DNA of 64,000 nucleotides, from the NCBI GenBank assembly GCA_017550335.1, contig JAFZPM010000046.1:62001-126000 (forward strand), read 5' to 3'. Of the stretch, positions 52,682 through 61,628 are shown one piece after another (position 1 is the first letter of the stretch; each line of letters begins with the position of its first letter). The notes under the pieces are model-generated. The model did not search any database and was not told the origin of the DNA. It saw only the letters and a list, made by a program, of their open reading frames with translations. The DNA is from Paludibacteraceae bacterium (GTDB lineage Bacteria; Bacteroidota; Bacteroidia; Bacteroidales; Paludibacteraceae). The translations under genes were made by a program, and so were the position numbers.

Positions 52682-53542
52682 TTATCCTTTGTCGTTAGGT
52701 TGAACACTTGGCCATGGGTTCTCTATGATGCCGGCGAGCTCCACCATCTTGGCGTGTACGCGGTCCCTCATTTCATCGACCGATTCTTTCCTCGGCAAAC
52801 TCATATTTGGGTAGATCGGTTCGCCTATGTTGATGGTGTACAATGGGTCTTCCTTCTTGAAATACTTGTAGAGCCCCGTGCGCTCACGGTATGTGATGAC
52901 CATCGGGACGATAGGCATCTGGTATTTGTACGAGAAGATGAACGCTCCCTTCCTGAACGGACGCAGTGGCTTGTAGTTGTTCCATCTGCACTCCTCCGGG
53001 AAGACGTGGAACCAAGCTTTGCGCTCGTGGAGTGTGTCGAACGCTTGGTTGAATTTCTTCATGGCGTTCATGCTTTTGGGCACTGGGATGCCGCAGGTGT
53101 GGCGCATGTTGTCTCTGTCCCTCGTCTGGAAATTGTCCGCCCATGCAGGGTACCATAGCCTAAGTCTTTTGGAGGCTTGCCATACTGCGAGGAAGTCCCA
53201 TCTGTAGGCGTGGTTGCAGACGGTGATCGCTCCGCCCTTTAGCTCTTTCTTGTATTTTTTCAGGTTCTCTCTGCCCTTGAAACGGAGACCGAAAATCACT
53301 GGGTTCACCCAGAAGCAGATGAAGAACGCCCTGAAAAGGGCCCATAGGTGTCCGAGCTTCCATTTCCATGATTCATCCAGATAAGGATAGTTCTCGTCGA
53401 ATACTTCGTTGTAAATGTTTTCGGCGGTGAGCTTGTGGACGAACGGATCGTCTTCCGGGAAGGTGTTTTCCACTTCGGGAACGTATTCCCCTTCCTTCAC
53501 TTTCATCATCTTGTATCGCTTATTCTCCAAACATGATCCCAT
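52682..53542 (-). CDS. PlsC-type 1-acylglycerol-3-phosphate acyltransferase-like protein
   Basis: The 286-residue protein has the acyltransferase motif NHAYRWD (His111, Asp116), one hydrophobic segment (about 66-86), and FPEECRWN as motif III, followed by KGAFIFSYKYQMPIVPMVI. It would acylate lysophosphatidate or a related lipid at the inner membrane. The family is broad, and a different acyl acceptor (for example ornithine lipid or LPS) is possible. A second start at residue 12 (MMKVKEG) is plausible. The esterase gene downstream is separated by 1 base, but the functional link is unclear. The 78 bases upstream contain TTAACTC-type heptamer repeats. Confidence 0.87.
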   Translation of the reverse strand: MGSCLENKRYKMMKVKEGEYVPEVENTFPEDDPFVHKLTAENIYNEVFDENYPYLDESWKWKLGHLWALFRAFFICFWVNPVIFGLRFKGRENLKKYKKELKGGAITVCNHAYRWDFLAVWQASKRLRLWYPAWADNFQTRDRDNMRHTCGIPVPKSMNAMKKFNQAFDTLHERKAWFHVFPEECRWNNYKPLRPFRKGAFIFSYKYQMPIVPMVITYRERTGLYKYFKKEDPLYTINIGEPIYPNMSLPRKESVDEMRDRVHAKMVELAGIIENPWPSVQPNDKG

Positions 53543-53584
53543 AATAGCTTAGTTATATATAGGTTAAACTCTTAATTAACTTTG

Positions 53585-53640
53585 TCGAACTATCGTTTCT
53601 TAACTTTTAATTCTTAACTCTTAACTCTTAATTATCTTAA
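53585..53640. repeat. Short TTAACTC-type repeats between two minus-strand genes
   Basis: The words ttcttaact, ttcttaactc and ttaactctta recur with a 7-base period over about 55 bases. There is no coding potential. They resemble simple slippage repeats. Confidence 0.45.
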
Positions 53641-54277
53641 TGATTTCCGGGTTGCACTCCTTCTCGTGCCCCAAGGTGGCAGGCTCCCCGTGTCCGCTGT
53701 AGAGCATGGTGTCGTCGGGTAGGGGAAGAAGCTTCTCCTTGATGCTATTCACTAGGGTGTCGTAGTTGCCGCGGTGCATGTCCGTCCTTCCGATGCCTCC
53801 CTCCAGGATGGTGTCTCCCACGAAGGCGCAATGCTCCTTCTCTTCGTAGAAGGCGAGACCTCCGGGAGAGTGCCCCGGTACCTGTAGCACGTTGAGGCGG
53901 ATGCTTCCCACCTCCACCACATCGCCGTCCACCAAGTATCCTTTGAGTGGCAGCGCCTCGTCGTCCATCGGCATGTTGAACATGACCAGCAGATCTTGGT
54001 AGTGGTTGAGGAAGGTGATGTCCTTCTTGCAGGCCTCCGCTCCCACACCGAACGTCTCCTCCACGAACCTTTGCCCGTAGATGTGGTCGAAGTGCAGGTG
54101 CGTGTCTATCACCCGTTTGATTTCCAGATTATTGTTTATAATATAATCCTTGAATGTTTTCCTTTCCTCCGCGCTCTGACAACCTGGGTCGATGACAATC
54201 GCTTCTTTGGTTTTCTCGTCTATGAGCACGTAGGTGTTTACGTTCAATATGTTGAATGTGAAACGTTTAACAATCAT
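53621..54277 (-). CDS. Metallo-beta-lactamase-fold hydrolase, glyoxalase-II-like
   Basis: The 218-residue protein has the metal motif THLHFDH (His60, His62, Asp64, His65). A histidine follows in VPGHSPGG (about 140), an aspartate in FVGDTI (about 160) and a histidine in YSGHGEPA (about 200), giving the full ligand set for two metals. Relatives hydrolyse thioesters such as S-lactoylglutathione or act as persulfide dioxygenases. The substrate here is not known, and Bacteroidales usually lack glutathione. It is cytosolic and of normal family length. It shares direction with the acyltransferase gene but is separated by 78 bases. Confidence 0.9.
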   Translation of the reverse strand: MIVKRFTFNILNVNTYVLIDEKTKEAIVIDPGCQSAEERKTFKDYIINNNLEIKRVIDTHLHFDHIYGQRFVEETFGVGAEACKKDITFLNHYQDLLVMFNMPMDDEALPLKGYLVDGDVVEVGSIRLNVLQVPGHSPGGLAFYEEKEHCAFVGDTILEGGIGRTDMHRGNYDTLVNSIKEKLLPLPDDTMLYSGHGEPATLGHEKECNPEIIKIIKS

Positions 54278-54389
54278 TTCTTAGAATTATGGTTCGTCCA
54301 TTCGTTTAAAATCGGGCAAATATATGCTTTTTTTGTGAAAAAAAGGGTGGATTAGTGCTTTCTTTGGCACTATTTGCGCAAAAATACGT

Positions 54390-54398
54390 TACTTTCGC
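54390..54398 (+). promoter_or_regulatory. Putative -7 box of the DUF3109/M16 operon
   Basis: TACTTTCGC is one mismatch from TAnnTTTGC. It lies 38 bases before the ATG at 54436, with TTTG at 54363 or 54373 upstream at non-ideal spacing. Confidence 0.4.
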
Positions 54399-54435
54399 GC
54401 ATTGAAACTGCGTTGAACCATAAAGGGTAGGGATT

Positions 54436-55026
54436 ATGATGATTCAAATCGATGACACGATCATTTCCACGGACCTCTTCGACACGAGGTTCTGTTGCGA
54501 CTTGTCCGTATGCAAGGGAGAGTGTTGTGTGGAGGGTGACTCTGGCGCTCCGTTGGAGCAGGAGGAGTTGCCGGAACTGGAGAAGGCGTTGTCCGTCGTG
54601 TGGGATGAACTGCCGGAGAAGTCACGTGAGGTGATAAAGCAACAAGGCTTTTCCACAGTGGATGGGGACGGCGATTTGGTCACTTCCATCGTGAACGGAT
54701 GTGAGTGCGTCTTCGCCTATTTCGACGAGGATGGCATGTGCAAATGTGCCATCGAGAAGGCATACAAGGAGGGTCGTGTCGGATTCTACAAACCGATATC
54801 CTGCCATCTGTACCCTGTCCGTCTGGAGACACTTCGGAATGGGACGGTGGCCCTGAACGTTCATCGTTGGAAGGTCTGCCGTTGCGCTTTCGCCAAGGGT
54901 CAGGAAGAGAACGTGCCATTGTATGTGTTCCTGAAGGAACCGCTGATCCGTCGTTTCGGCAAGGAGTGGTATGAGAAGGTGGAGATAGCCGCCGAGGAAC
55001 TGAAAAAGATGGAGGATCGTGGATGA
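54436..55026 (+). CDS. DUF3109-family cysteine-rich protein
   Basis: The 196-residue protein carries a dense cysteine motif near the start (C20 C21 xxxx C26 xxx C30 C31 in CCDLSVCKGECC), further cysteines at GCECVF and MCKCAIE (about 95-107), SCHLYPVR (about 125) and VCRCAF (about 145). The pattern is typical of DUF3109, which is related to YkgJ-type putative zinc/iron-sulfur cluster proteins. The biochemical role is unknown. No signal peptide. It overlaps the peptidase gene by 4 bases, so the two are co-translated. Confidence 0.88.
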   Translation: MMIQIDDTIISTDLFDTRFCCDLSVCKGECCVEGDSGAPLEQEELPELEKALSVVWDELPEKSREVIKQQGFSTVDGDGDLVTSIVNGCECVFAYFDEDGMCKCAIEKAYKEGRVGFYKPISCHLYPVRLETLRNGTVALNVHRWKVCRCAFAKGQEENVPLYVFLKEPLIRRFGKEWYEKVEIAAEELKKMEDRG

Positions 55027-56261
55027 AGGAGCCCCCTATATCATACAAAAAACTGCCTAATGGTGTCCGCTTGGTGCACCTGCGTGATAGAAGCCCGGTG
55101 GCCTACTGCGGTTTCGTCATGAACGTGGGTACGCGTGACGAGCTTCCGGAGGAGTCCGGCATGGCGCATTTCGTCGAGCACCTGCTCTTCAAGGGTACGC
55201 GGAAACGCAAGGCTTGGCATATCCTGAACCGTGTGGAGTCGGTGGGGGGCGAACTGAACGCCTACACGACCAAGGAGGAGACTTTCGTCTACGCCACGGT
55301 GCTGACTACCCACTTCGAACGGGCGATGGAGCTCTGCGCCGATGTGGTCTTCCATTCCACCTTCCCACAGAAGGAGATGGACAAGGAGGTGGATGTCATC
55401 ATCGATGAGATACAGTCCTACAAGGATTCTCCGTCCGAACTGATCTACGACGATTTCGAGAACATGATCTTCTCGGGCTCCCCGATGGGACGATATATTT
55501 TGGGTGACAAGAAAGCCTTGAAACACTACGTTTCGGAGGATGTCCGCAGGTTCGTGGACCGCACCTATTCGGCGGACAGAATATTGTTCTTCTCTATCGG
55601 TAACATCGATTTCAAGCGTATCGAGCGTTGGGCGGAGAAGTATTTCATGGATGTGCCGGTGTTGGCCTCAAATGTTTCCCGCAGTGCGCTCCCCCTCTAT
55701 GTGCCACAACAGAAGCTTATTCGGAAGAACACCTGCCAGTCTCACGTGATGATCGGCACCCGAGCCTTCGACCTGAACGATGATAGACGTCTGGCTTTTG
55801 GTTTGGTTAACAATATCTTAGGCGGGACGGGAATGAACAGCCGGCTGAATCTCCTGCTAAGGGAGCGGAACGGCATGGCCTATAATGTGGAATCGGTATT
55901 TACCCCTTACTCGGACACGGGCATCTTCTCCGTCTATTTCGGGACGGATGAGAAGAACAGGGAGAAGTGCACCGCCTTGGTCTTGGGCGAACTGAAGCGC
56001 ATGTACACCGAACTGATTCCTCCGCATAAACTGCTCCAACTGAAGAAGCAGTGGTTGGGACAACTGACGATAGCCCAGGAGAATCGGGAGAACCTATCCA
56101 TATCCTTGGCTCGTAGCTTCCTTTATTTCGACAAGTTCGAGTCGCTCGATTATGTGGCGGATCAGTTGGATAAGATCACGCCCGAGATGTTGCTGGATGT
56201 CTCCGCTGAACTTCTCCGTGAGGACAAACTATCTGTCCTGACCTACTCGGGCAAGGCATAA
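55023..56261 (+). CDS. M16-family zinc metallopeptidase
   Basis: The 412-residue protein has the inverted zinc motif HFVEH (49-53) in GMAHFVEHLLFKGT. GGELNAYTTKEET (about 72-84) and a distal glutamate region follow. The second half contains the typical GGTGMNSRLNLLLRERNGMAYNV (about 264-286). This is the single-subunit two-domain form related to mitochondrial processing peptidase beta and PqqL-like enzymes. It lacks a signal peptide, so it is probably cytosolic. It degrades or processes peptides; the substrate is unknown. It overlaps the DUF3109 gene by 4 bases. Confidence 0.94.
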   Translation: MKEPPISYKKLPNGVRLVHLRDRSPVAYCGFVMNVGTRDELPEESGMAHFVEHLLFKGTRKRKAWHILNRVESVGGELNAYTTKEETFVYATVLTTHFERAMELCADVVFHSTFPQKEMDKEVDVIIDEIQSYKDSPSELIYDDFENMIFSGSPMGRYILGDKKALKHYVSEDVRRFVDRTYSADRILFFSIGNIDFKRIERWAEKYFMDVPVLASNVSRSALPLYVPQQKLIRKNTCQSHVMIGTRAFDLNDDRRLAFGLVNNILGGTGMNSRLNLLLRERNGMAYNVESVFTPYSDTGIFSVYFGTDEKNREKCTALVLGELKRMYTELIPPHKLLQLKKQWLGQLTIAQENRENLSISLARSFLYFDKFESLDYVADQLDKITPEMLLDVSAELLREDKLSVLTYSGKA

Positions 56262-56729
56262 TCCGTCGTGTCAGGGCTCTTCCCCCTGTGGAATTGAAAA
56301 TGTTTATACAAATCGTTGATGGATACTCTGGGGGAAGGGAAATGCCCCCCTAACTAACACCAACAATATAAGGAAACTACCTTCCTGTTGCCATAGCGGA
56401 TTAGAATCTCTGATGGCTACTGTTTTGTTGTGAGTTTTTCACCTAAAAAAATCGTCCGTTGGCTGATGATAAATGCATCTTTGTTGTATTTGTCGCTGAT
56501 TCATTGTATTTTATGTATTCAATCGCTAATTTTGAAGTGCGGTTGTTAGATTAATGACTGATTGTTTGGACGGTATGATATAGGCCGTCATTTTTTGAGA
56601 TAAGAACCATAAACCGATACACTTTTATGTGTGTCATTGATATATATTATCGTTGATTTTGTGTCGTTGATAGTGAATATGTGTTTTTGTATTATATAAT
56701 AGGTTGCGATTCGCGTCGCTTTTTAGTGT
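56262..56729. other. Intergenic region upstream of the second adhesin
   Basis: No gene is seen in 468 bases. The region becomes AT-rich towards the adhesin start. A hairpin with T-run lies at 56569-56596. No convincing -7/-33 pair could be assigned to the adhesin gene. Confidence 0.6.
56569..56596 (+). terminator. Terminator-like hairpin upstream of the second adhesin
   Basis: GACGG (56569-56573) pairs with CCGTC (56585-56589), followed by ATTTTTT. The stem is short, so confidence is modest. Confidence 0.5.
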
Positions 56730-59700
56730 ATGAAAAGAAGTAAATTTCTAGGCATGATGTGCCTATGTGCTTTCCCGTTCTTGTATATGAACGCGGAGGA
56801 AGTCAATCCGAATGATCAGGAGGAGCAGTTCGCTGCTCAAGCTGAGGATGTGGTCGATCCTGAGGTCGATCAGAATCAGGATGTTGCAGAGGATCCTAAT
56901 GGGCAGAAAGACGATCCCACACAAGGTGGGGATGCTGCCGGTGCCGAAGAGGGTGCAGGTGGCAAGGAGGATGGCCCTGGCGCTGCAGGTGCCGAAGAGG
57001 GTGCAGGTGGCAAGGAAGATGGTCCTGGTGCTGGTGGTGCCGAGGAAGGTCCTGGCGGAAAAGAGGAAGGCCCTGGTGGCAAGGAGGGCGGAGAAGGTCC
57101 TGGCGGCGGAGAGGAACATCAACCTCATAAGACGAAGGAACAACAGAAACATGACTGGGGAGAAATAGACTGGGAACAGGAGAACCTCATCGTGAATGAC
57201 GGATTGAAGGTCGGCGGAACGCTGGACGGCTGGGGGTTGTATACGGGTTTGTATTTCCCTGTTGTGGAGGGTGAAGGCGAGGACGCTGTCTATAGCTACG
57301 TTTATTCTTGGGAGAAGACAACGGAGGCGCAGGCTAAGAAGGACCAGCGAATGATGCTCTCCAGCGATTTGGGACAGACTGACCCGATCATCGCCTGCAG
57401 CGACTTCTACGTGAACCCTGATAACGAGGCGGTGATACAAATCGGAAGGAATAATGGTTATGCGGAGGGCCGAAACAAGAAGGCCGGTGCCTATGCGGAG
57501 AGAATGCATTATACTTTTGTTGTGAATGAGCAGAGCACGTTGTTCACTTATAAATACGCATGTGTGCTTCACGTGCCTACCAATGACAAGCACGAATCCT
57601 ACCAAATGCCGGCTTTCTACGTGGATGTGAGCCTCTACTCCCCTGAGGGAAAGGAGGTGACCCTGAACTGTATGTCCTTCTCGGGTAACGCCAGCTTCAA
57701 CAACTCATTGATACAGAACCCTGCGACTTGCACGGAGGCGAAGGTGGAGCATGGACGGAACACGAGCGACGAGCAGCGCCCGGAGGATTATGTCTATCAG
57801 CCGTGGTCTACCGTGAGCTATGATTTGACGGATTACATCGGCTATACGATCGTCATCGATATCATCACCCACGACTGTTTGGTGGATGCGGGTAATAACT
57901 CGGAGATGGCTGGTAGCCACAAGGCGTATGGTTATTTCTGGGGCAAAACAGAACCTCTGCGCCTGATTCCTCGTAACTGCGGTAACGACGATGCGGTGAT
58001 TACCGCACCTGAGGGCTTCGTCTCCTATAATTGGTACCGTTGCGACGACTATATGCCTTTGTCCTCCACGGATAACGTGGCGGTCATTCCGAAGGATGAG
58101 ATCGTGGACGGGGCGCATTACTGCTGCGAGATGATAGGCTCCAATTCCGCCTGCACGAAGATTCTGACGGATACGGTGCTGACTACCATCGTGTTGGAGC
58201 CTAACTTCGACTATAAGGATACTTGTAATATGACGGTCGACTTCATCGACAAGAGTGTGGTGAAGCGTGATGAGATCAAGACCTACCGATGGGACTTCGG
58301 CGACGGGTACTACTCCGCAGAGGCTTCTCCTCGCCACGAATACAAGGAGGGTGGTGAGTATGAGGTTTCCCTTACGGTTGTCTCGAGCCGTGGATGCTCC
58401 TCCACCTTCTCTAAGATCGTGAAGGTGAATCCTAAACCGATCCTTTCCATTGACGGAGACCAAAGGGTTTGCTACGGGGATATGATCGTCTTGTCGTGTC
58501 TCTCTTCCCAAATCGGTAACCAGTTCTTCTGGGTGAATCAGACGGGTGATACCATCTCGCATGACATCTCCATGTCGGAGAGGGCGGAGACGAGCCAGAC
58601 CTATCGTGTGAGCATCATCGACCAGTTCAATTGCCAATACGATAAAGACGTCTATGTGGGTGTCTCCTCATCTCCTACTATCTACATCAAGGGAGACTCC
58701 TCCGTCTGCTTCAACACGCCTGCCAAGCTTTGGGTGTGGGGTGATGCCGACAAGTTCATCTGGAGTTCTGCTGTGGAAGGCGACACGTTGCATTTCACTC
58801 CTCAGCAGAATACGACTTATTGCGTGACGGGTACCTACACGAACACGGGTTGTAAGACAACCAAGTGCGTGAATGTCTTGGTGAACCCTTTGCCGGAGAT
58901 TTCCGTGTCCGGCCCGGACGATATTTGCGAGGGCGAACAAGCCATCCTTACCGCTTCAGGTGCGGCGGAATATTTCTGGATGAATGTCTATCCGGGAGAT
59001 ACTTTGACTGTTTCTCCGTTGGAGACATCCACCTATACGGTGGTCGGAACCGATACGAACGGTTGCTCGGGTGCGGCGCAGTACAAGGTGCCTGTCATCC
59101 CGTCTCCTAAGATTAATGTTTATGGTAACCGTGACATCTGCGAGGGCGAGCAGCTGAACCTCTGGGTGGAGGGCGCACAATCGTACGTGTGGGACGATGG
59201 AACGGAAGGTGCGGTCGTCAACCGTATGCCGTCGCTGAACACTTCGATGTATTGGGTCGAAGGCGCCAATGGCAGGTGCAAGGTGAAGGAAGAGATCCCT
59301 ATCGTGGTCAATCCTGTGCCTATGGTGGCCATCTATGGTAAGAACGAGATATGTGCCGGTGAGACCGTTTCCTTGTATGCGCAAGGTGCTGACTCGTACG
59401 AGTGGAGCACGGGTGAGGTGGAACGTTTCGTGGATAAGACGTTGATGTCCAGTCAGATATTCTATGTCAAAGGAACCTCCGAGCAGGGGTGTGTGGCCTC
59501 CGCCTCTTATAAGGTGAATGTGCATCCTGTCCCATCCTTCACGGTGGACGGTCCTGTGAGCGTCTGCGCAGGCACGGTGGTGACGATGCAGGCCACCGAC
59601 GAGGATGCCTCCTGTGTATTCCAATGGAGCAATGGTATGATTGGCTCAACTTGCCAAACCTATTTGGATGAGACGACCACGTTCGAGGTGGTCGGAACAG

Positions 59701-61622
59701 ATACCACCTCTGGTTGTATGTCGAAGCGGGAATTCCGTGTGGATGTGATTCCATTGCCGGACATTGCGGTGTCGGGTGTGACGACGCTCTGTAGGGGTCT
59801 TGCGTTGAGCCTCTCCGTGACGGGAGCCTCCTCCTACTTGTGGAGCGATGGATCGACCTCCAATTCGTTTGTCTCCGTGCCGAACTCCAATGTGACGGTT
59901 TGGGTGGAAGGTACGACGGCTGGTTGTTCGACCAGGGTGGATGTCCCGGTCACGGTTCTCCCTTCCCCGGTGATTTGGGTCGATGGTAAGACGGACCTTT
60001 GTCAGGGTGACTCGTTGAACCTGATTGCCCGTGGTGCGGATTCCTTCGTGTGGAACGCCTTGATTGATGGGGACAGATTCTCGTCCAAGCCTACGCTATC
60101 CGCCTCTGTTTCGCTGGTCGGCACGAACGACAATGGATGTGCGACCAAGGTGGAGGTGCCATTCACGGTGAGCCAGAATCCGTTCATTGTGATAGAAGGT
60201 GCGGATAAGGTGTGTGAGAATAGTCCTGTCACGTTGAAGGCTACGGGAGAGGACCTTGTCCAATTCGTCTGGAGCACGGGCGAGTCTGAGGCGGAGATCA
60301 CGGAGCCTCTCATGGGCGAGAAACTCTTCGAGGTGCGCGCATGGAACTCCCATGGATGTTCCGGCACGGCCCAGAAGAAGGTGCATACCGTGTTGCCGCC
60401 GGTCATCTCCTATGCGGGCGAGACGAATGTGTGCCAGGGAGAGAATGTCGTGTTGCTGGCTGCGGGCGCTTCCAATTACACATGGGCGCAGAACGACGCC
60501 ATCGTCCAGGAGGGGGAGCGTCTGGTCTATATGCCGGAAAATAATTCGTTGATAACCTTGATCGGTTCGGAGGGCGATTGCTCCTCGACGCTCGACATCT
60601 ATGTGACCGTCAGCCCGATGCCTACGTTGAACGTGATGGGGGAGACCACAGTATGTAAAAATCAGTCGTTTACGTTGACAGCATCGGGTGCCGACGAGTA
60701 TGTCTGGTCCACTGGAGACAGTACCGCCACGATCTCCTATTCGTTGTCAAATTCAACGACTTACATGGTCAAGGGAAGATTAATTGACGGATGTTATGCA
60801 AAAAAAACGATTAAAGTCGAGGTTTATCCAGATTTAAATGTATCTTTGAAGGAAGTTCGTAAGAAGGGTTGTCCCGGAGAGCCTACCGAGGTTGAAATGG
60901 AGGCGGAGGGGGCTTCCTATTATGTGTGGAGTAGTCAGCCGTATAACCTAACTATTTCTGGCACATCTTCTTACGATTTAGATGCATTGATTGAAGAGCC
61001 TACGATGGTGTATGTGGTGGGTACTGATGTGAATGGATGTCAAGGAACCGATTCGATGTGGATTAAACCGAAAGATCACAATGAAATGACGTTCCAGATC
61101 CTTCCTCCAGTGATAGATAGGGAAAACCCTACTGTCCATTTTAGAGGGTTTTTCCCGAAAAACACCCAATGGTCGTGGGATCCGGGCGATGGATCGGATG
61201 TCCTCGAGGGCGAGGATATCGTGTATGAGTACCGTGATGTGGATGTTGTCACAGAGGATTCATTCAGAGTGTATATGAGGGCTCGTAGTGAAGATGGATG
61301 TGTATTTCAGCATTCAAGTTATGTGTATGTCTGGAAGGACTTTTGGGCGCCGAATGTCTTTACGCCGAACGGTGACGGGTTGAATGATGTGTTCCGTTTC
61401 CTCGGCGGCGAGTATATCGATGATTTCCAATTCACCATCTATAACCGGTGTGGTGAGACGGTGTTCGTCGGCGAGACGATCGACGATAAATGGGATGGAA
61501 ATGATTTGAACGGTAACCCTTGTCCGAATGGTGTCTATGGCTGGTACGCCGATTTTTACAGCAACTACAAAGGCATAGGCAAGACCGGAGAAAGAAAAGG
61601 TTATGTAACAATTCTAAAATAG
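56730..61622 (+). CDS. T9SS type-B sorted adhesin with 12 Ig-like domains
   Basis: This 1630-residue protein has, in order: a signal peptide (about 1-22); an acidic Gly/Glu/Lys-rich repeat region (about 30-145); an N-terminal module shared with the giant protein (about 150-490); and a PKD domain (about 505-565, with YRWDFGDGYYS). Twelve Ig-like domains, each with a VCxGE-type and an NGC cysteine, run from about 570 to 1440. A second PKD-like segment (WSWDPGDGSD) and a type-B gliding-motility CTD end it (last 95 residues, VYVWKDFWAPN, FTPNGDGLND, VTILK). It should be exported by type IX secretion and held at the surface. The PorP/SprF gene 6 bases downstream is its likely dedicated partner. 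The role in adhesion is inferred from SprB and similar proteins. Confidence 0.92.
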   Translation: MKRSKFLGMMCLCAFPFLYMNAEEVNPNDQEEQFAAQAEDVVDPEVDQNQDVAEDPNGQKDDPTQGGDAAGAEEGAGGKEDGPGAAGAEEGAGGKEDGPGAGGAEEGPGGKEEGPGGKEGGEGPGGGEEHQPHKTKEQQKHDWGEIDWEQENLIVNDGLKVGGTLDGWGLYTGLYFPVVEGEGEDAVYSYVYSWEKTTEAQAKKDQRMMLSSDLGQTDPIIACSDFYVNPDNEAVIQIGRNNGYAEGRNKKAGAYAERMHYTFVVNEQSTLFTYKYACVLHVPTNDKHESYQMPAFYVDVSLYSPEGKEVTLNCMSFSGNASFNNSLIQNPATCTEAKVEHGRNTSDEQRPEDYVYQPWSTVSYDLTDYIGYTIVIDIITHDCLVDAGNNSEMAGSHKAYGYFWGKTEPLRLIPRNCGNDDAVITAPEGFVSYNWYRCDDYMPLSSTDNVAVIPKDEIVDGAHYCCEMIGSNSACTKILTDTVLTTIVLEPNFDYKDTCNMTVDFIDKSVVKRDEIKTYRWDFGDGYYSAEASPRHEYKEGGEYEVSLTVVSSRGCSSTFSKIVKVNPKPILSIDGDQRVCYGDMIVLSCLSSQIGNQFFWVNQTGDTISHDISMSERAETSQTYRVSIIDQFNCQYDKDVYVGVSSSPTIYIKGDSSVCFNTPAKLWVWGDADKFIWSSAVEGDTLHFTPQQNTTYCVTGTYTNTGCKTTKCVNVLVNPLPEISVSGPDDICEGEQAILTASGAAEYFWMNVYPGDTLTVSPLETSTYTVVGTDTNGCSGAAQYKVPVIPSPKINVYGNRDICEGEQLNLWVEGAQSYVWDDGTEGAVVNRMPSLNTSMYWVEGANGRCKVKEEIPIVVNPVPMVAIYGKNEICAGETVSLYAQGADSYEWSTGEVERFVDKTLMSSQIFYVKGTSEQGCVASASYKVNVHPVPSFTVDGPVSVCAGTVVTMQATDEDASCVFQWSNGMIGSTCQTYLDETTTFEVVGTDTTSGCMSKREFRVDVIPLPDIAVSGVTTLCRGLALSLSVTGASSYLWSDGSTSNSFVSVPNSNVTVWVEGTTAGCSTRVDVPVTVLPSPVIWVDGKTDLCQGDSLNLIARGADSFVWNALIDGDRFSSKPTLSASVSLVGTNDNGCATKVEVPFTVSQNPFIVIEGADKVCENSPVTLKATGEDLVQFVWSTGESEAEITEPLMGEKLFEVRAWNSHGCSGTAQKKVHTVLPPVISYAGETNVCQGENVVLLAAGASNYTWAQNDAIVQEGERLVYMPENNSLITLIGSEGDCSSTLDIYVTVSPMPTLNVMGETTVCKNQSFTLTASGADEYVWSTGDSTATISYSLSNSTTYMVKGRLIDGCYAKKTIKVEVYPDLNVSLKEVRKKGCPGEPTEVEMEAEGASYYVWSSQPYNLTISGTSSYDLDALIEEPTMVYVVGTDVNGCQGTDSMWIKPKDHNEMTFQILPPVIDRENPTVHFRGFFPKNTQWSWDPGDGSDVLEGEDIVYEYRDVDVVTEDSFRVYMRARSEDGCVFQHSSYVYVWKDFWAPNVFTPNGDGLNDVFRFLGGEYIDDFQFTIYNRCGETVFVGETIDDKWDGNDLNGNPCPNGVYGWYADFYSNYKGIGKTGERKGYVTILK
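56941..57110 (+). repeat. 48-bp tandem repeat encoding an acidic glycine-rich linker
   Basis: Nearly identical copies starting at 56941 and 56989 encode GAEEGAGGKEDGPGAA and a variant. A third shorter unit (GAEEGPGGKEEGPGG) and a degenerate tail follow. The period is 48 bases or 16 residues. It may vary in copy number by slippage and probably forms a flexible spacer. Confidence 0.8.
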
Positions 61623-61628
61623 AATGTA

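Noticed and set aside
56262..56729. Promoter of the second adhesin at the TAGGTTGC near 56700
   Set aside because: The match to TAnnTTTGC needs a one-base deletion and the -33 spacing is wrong.
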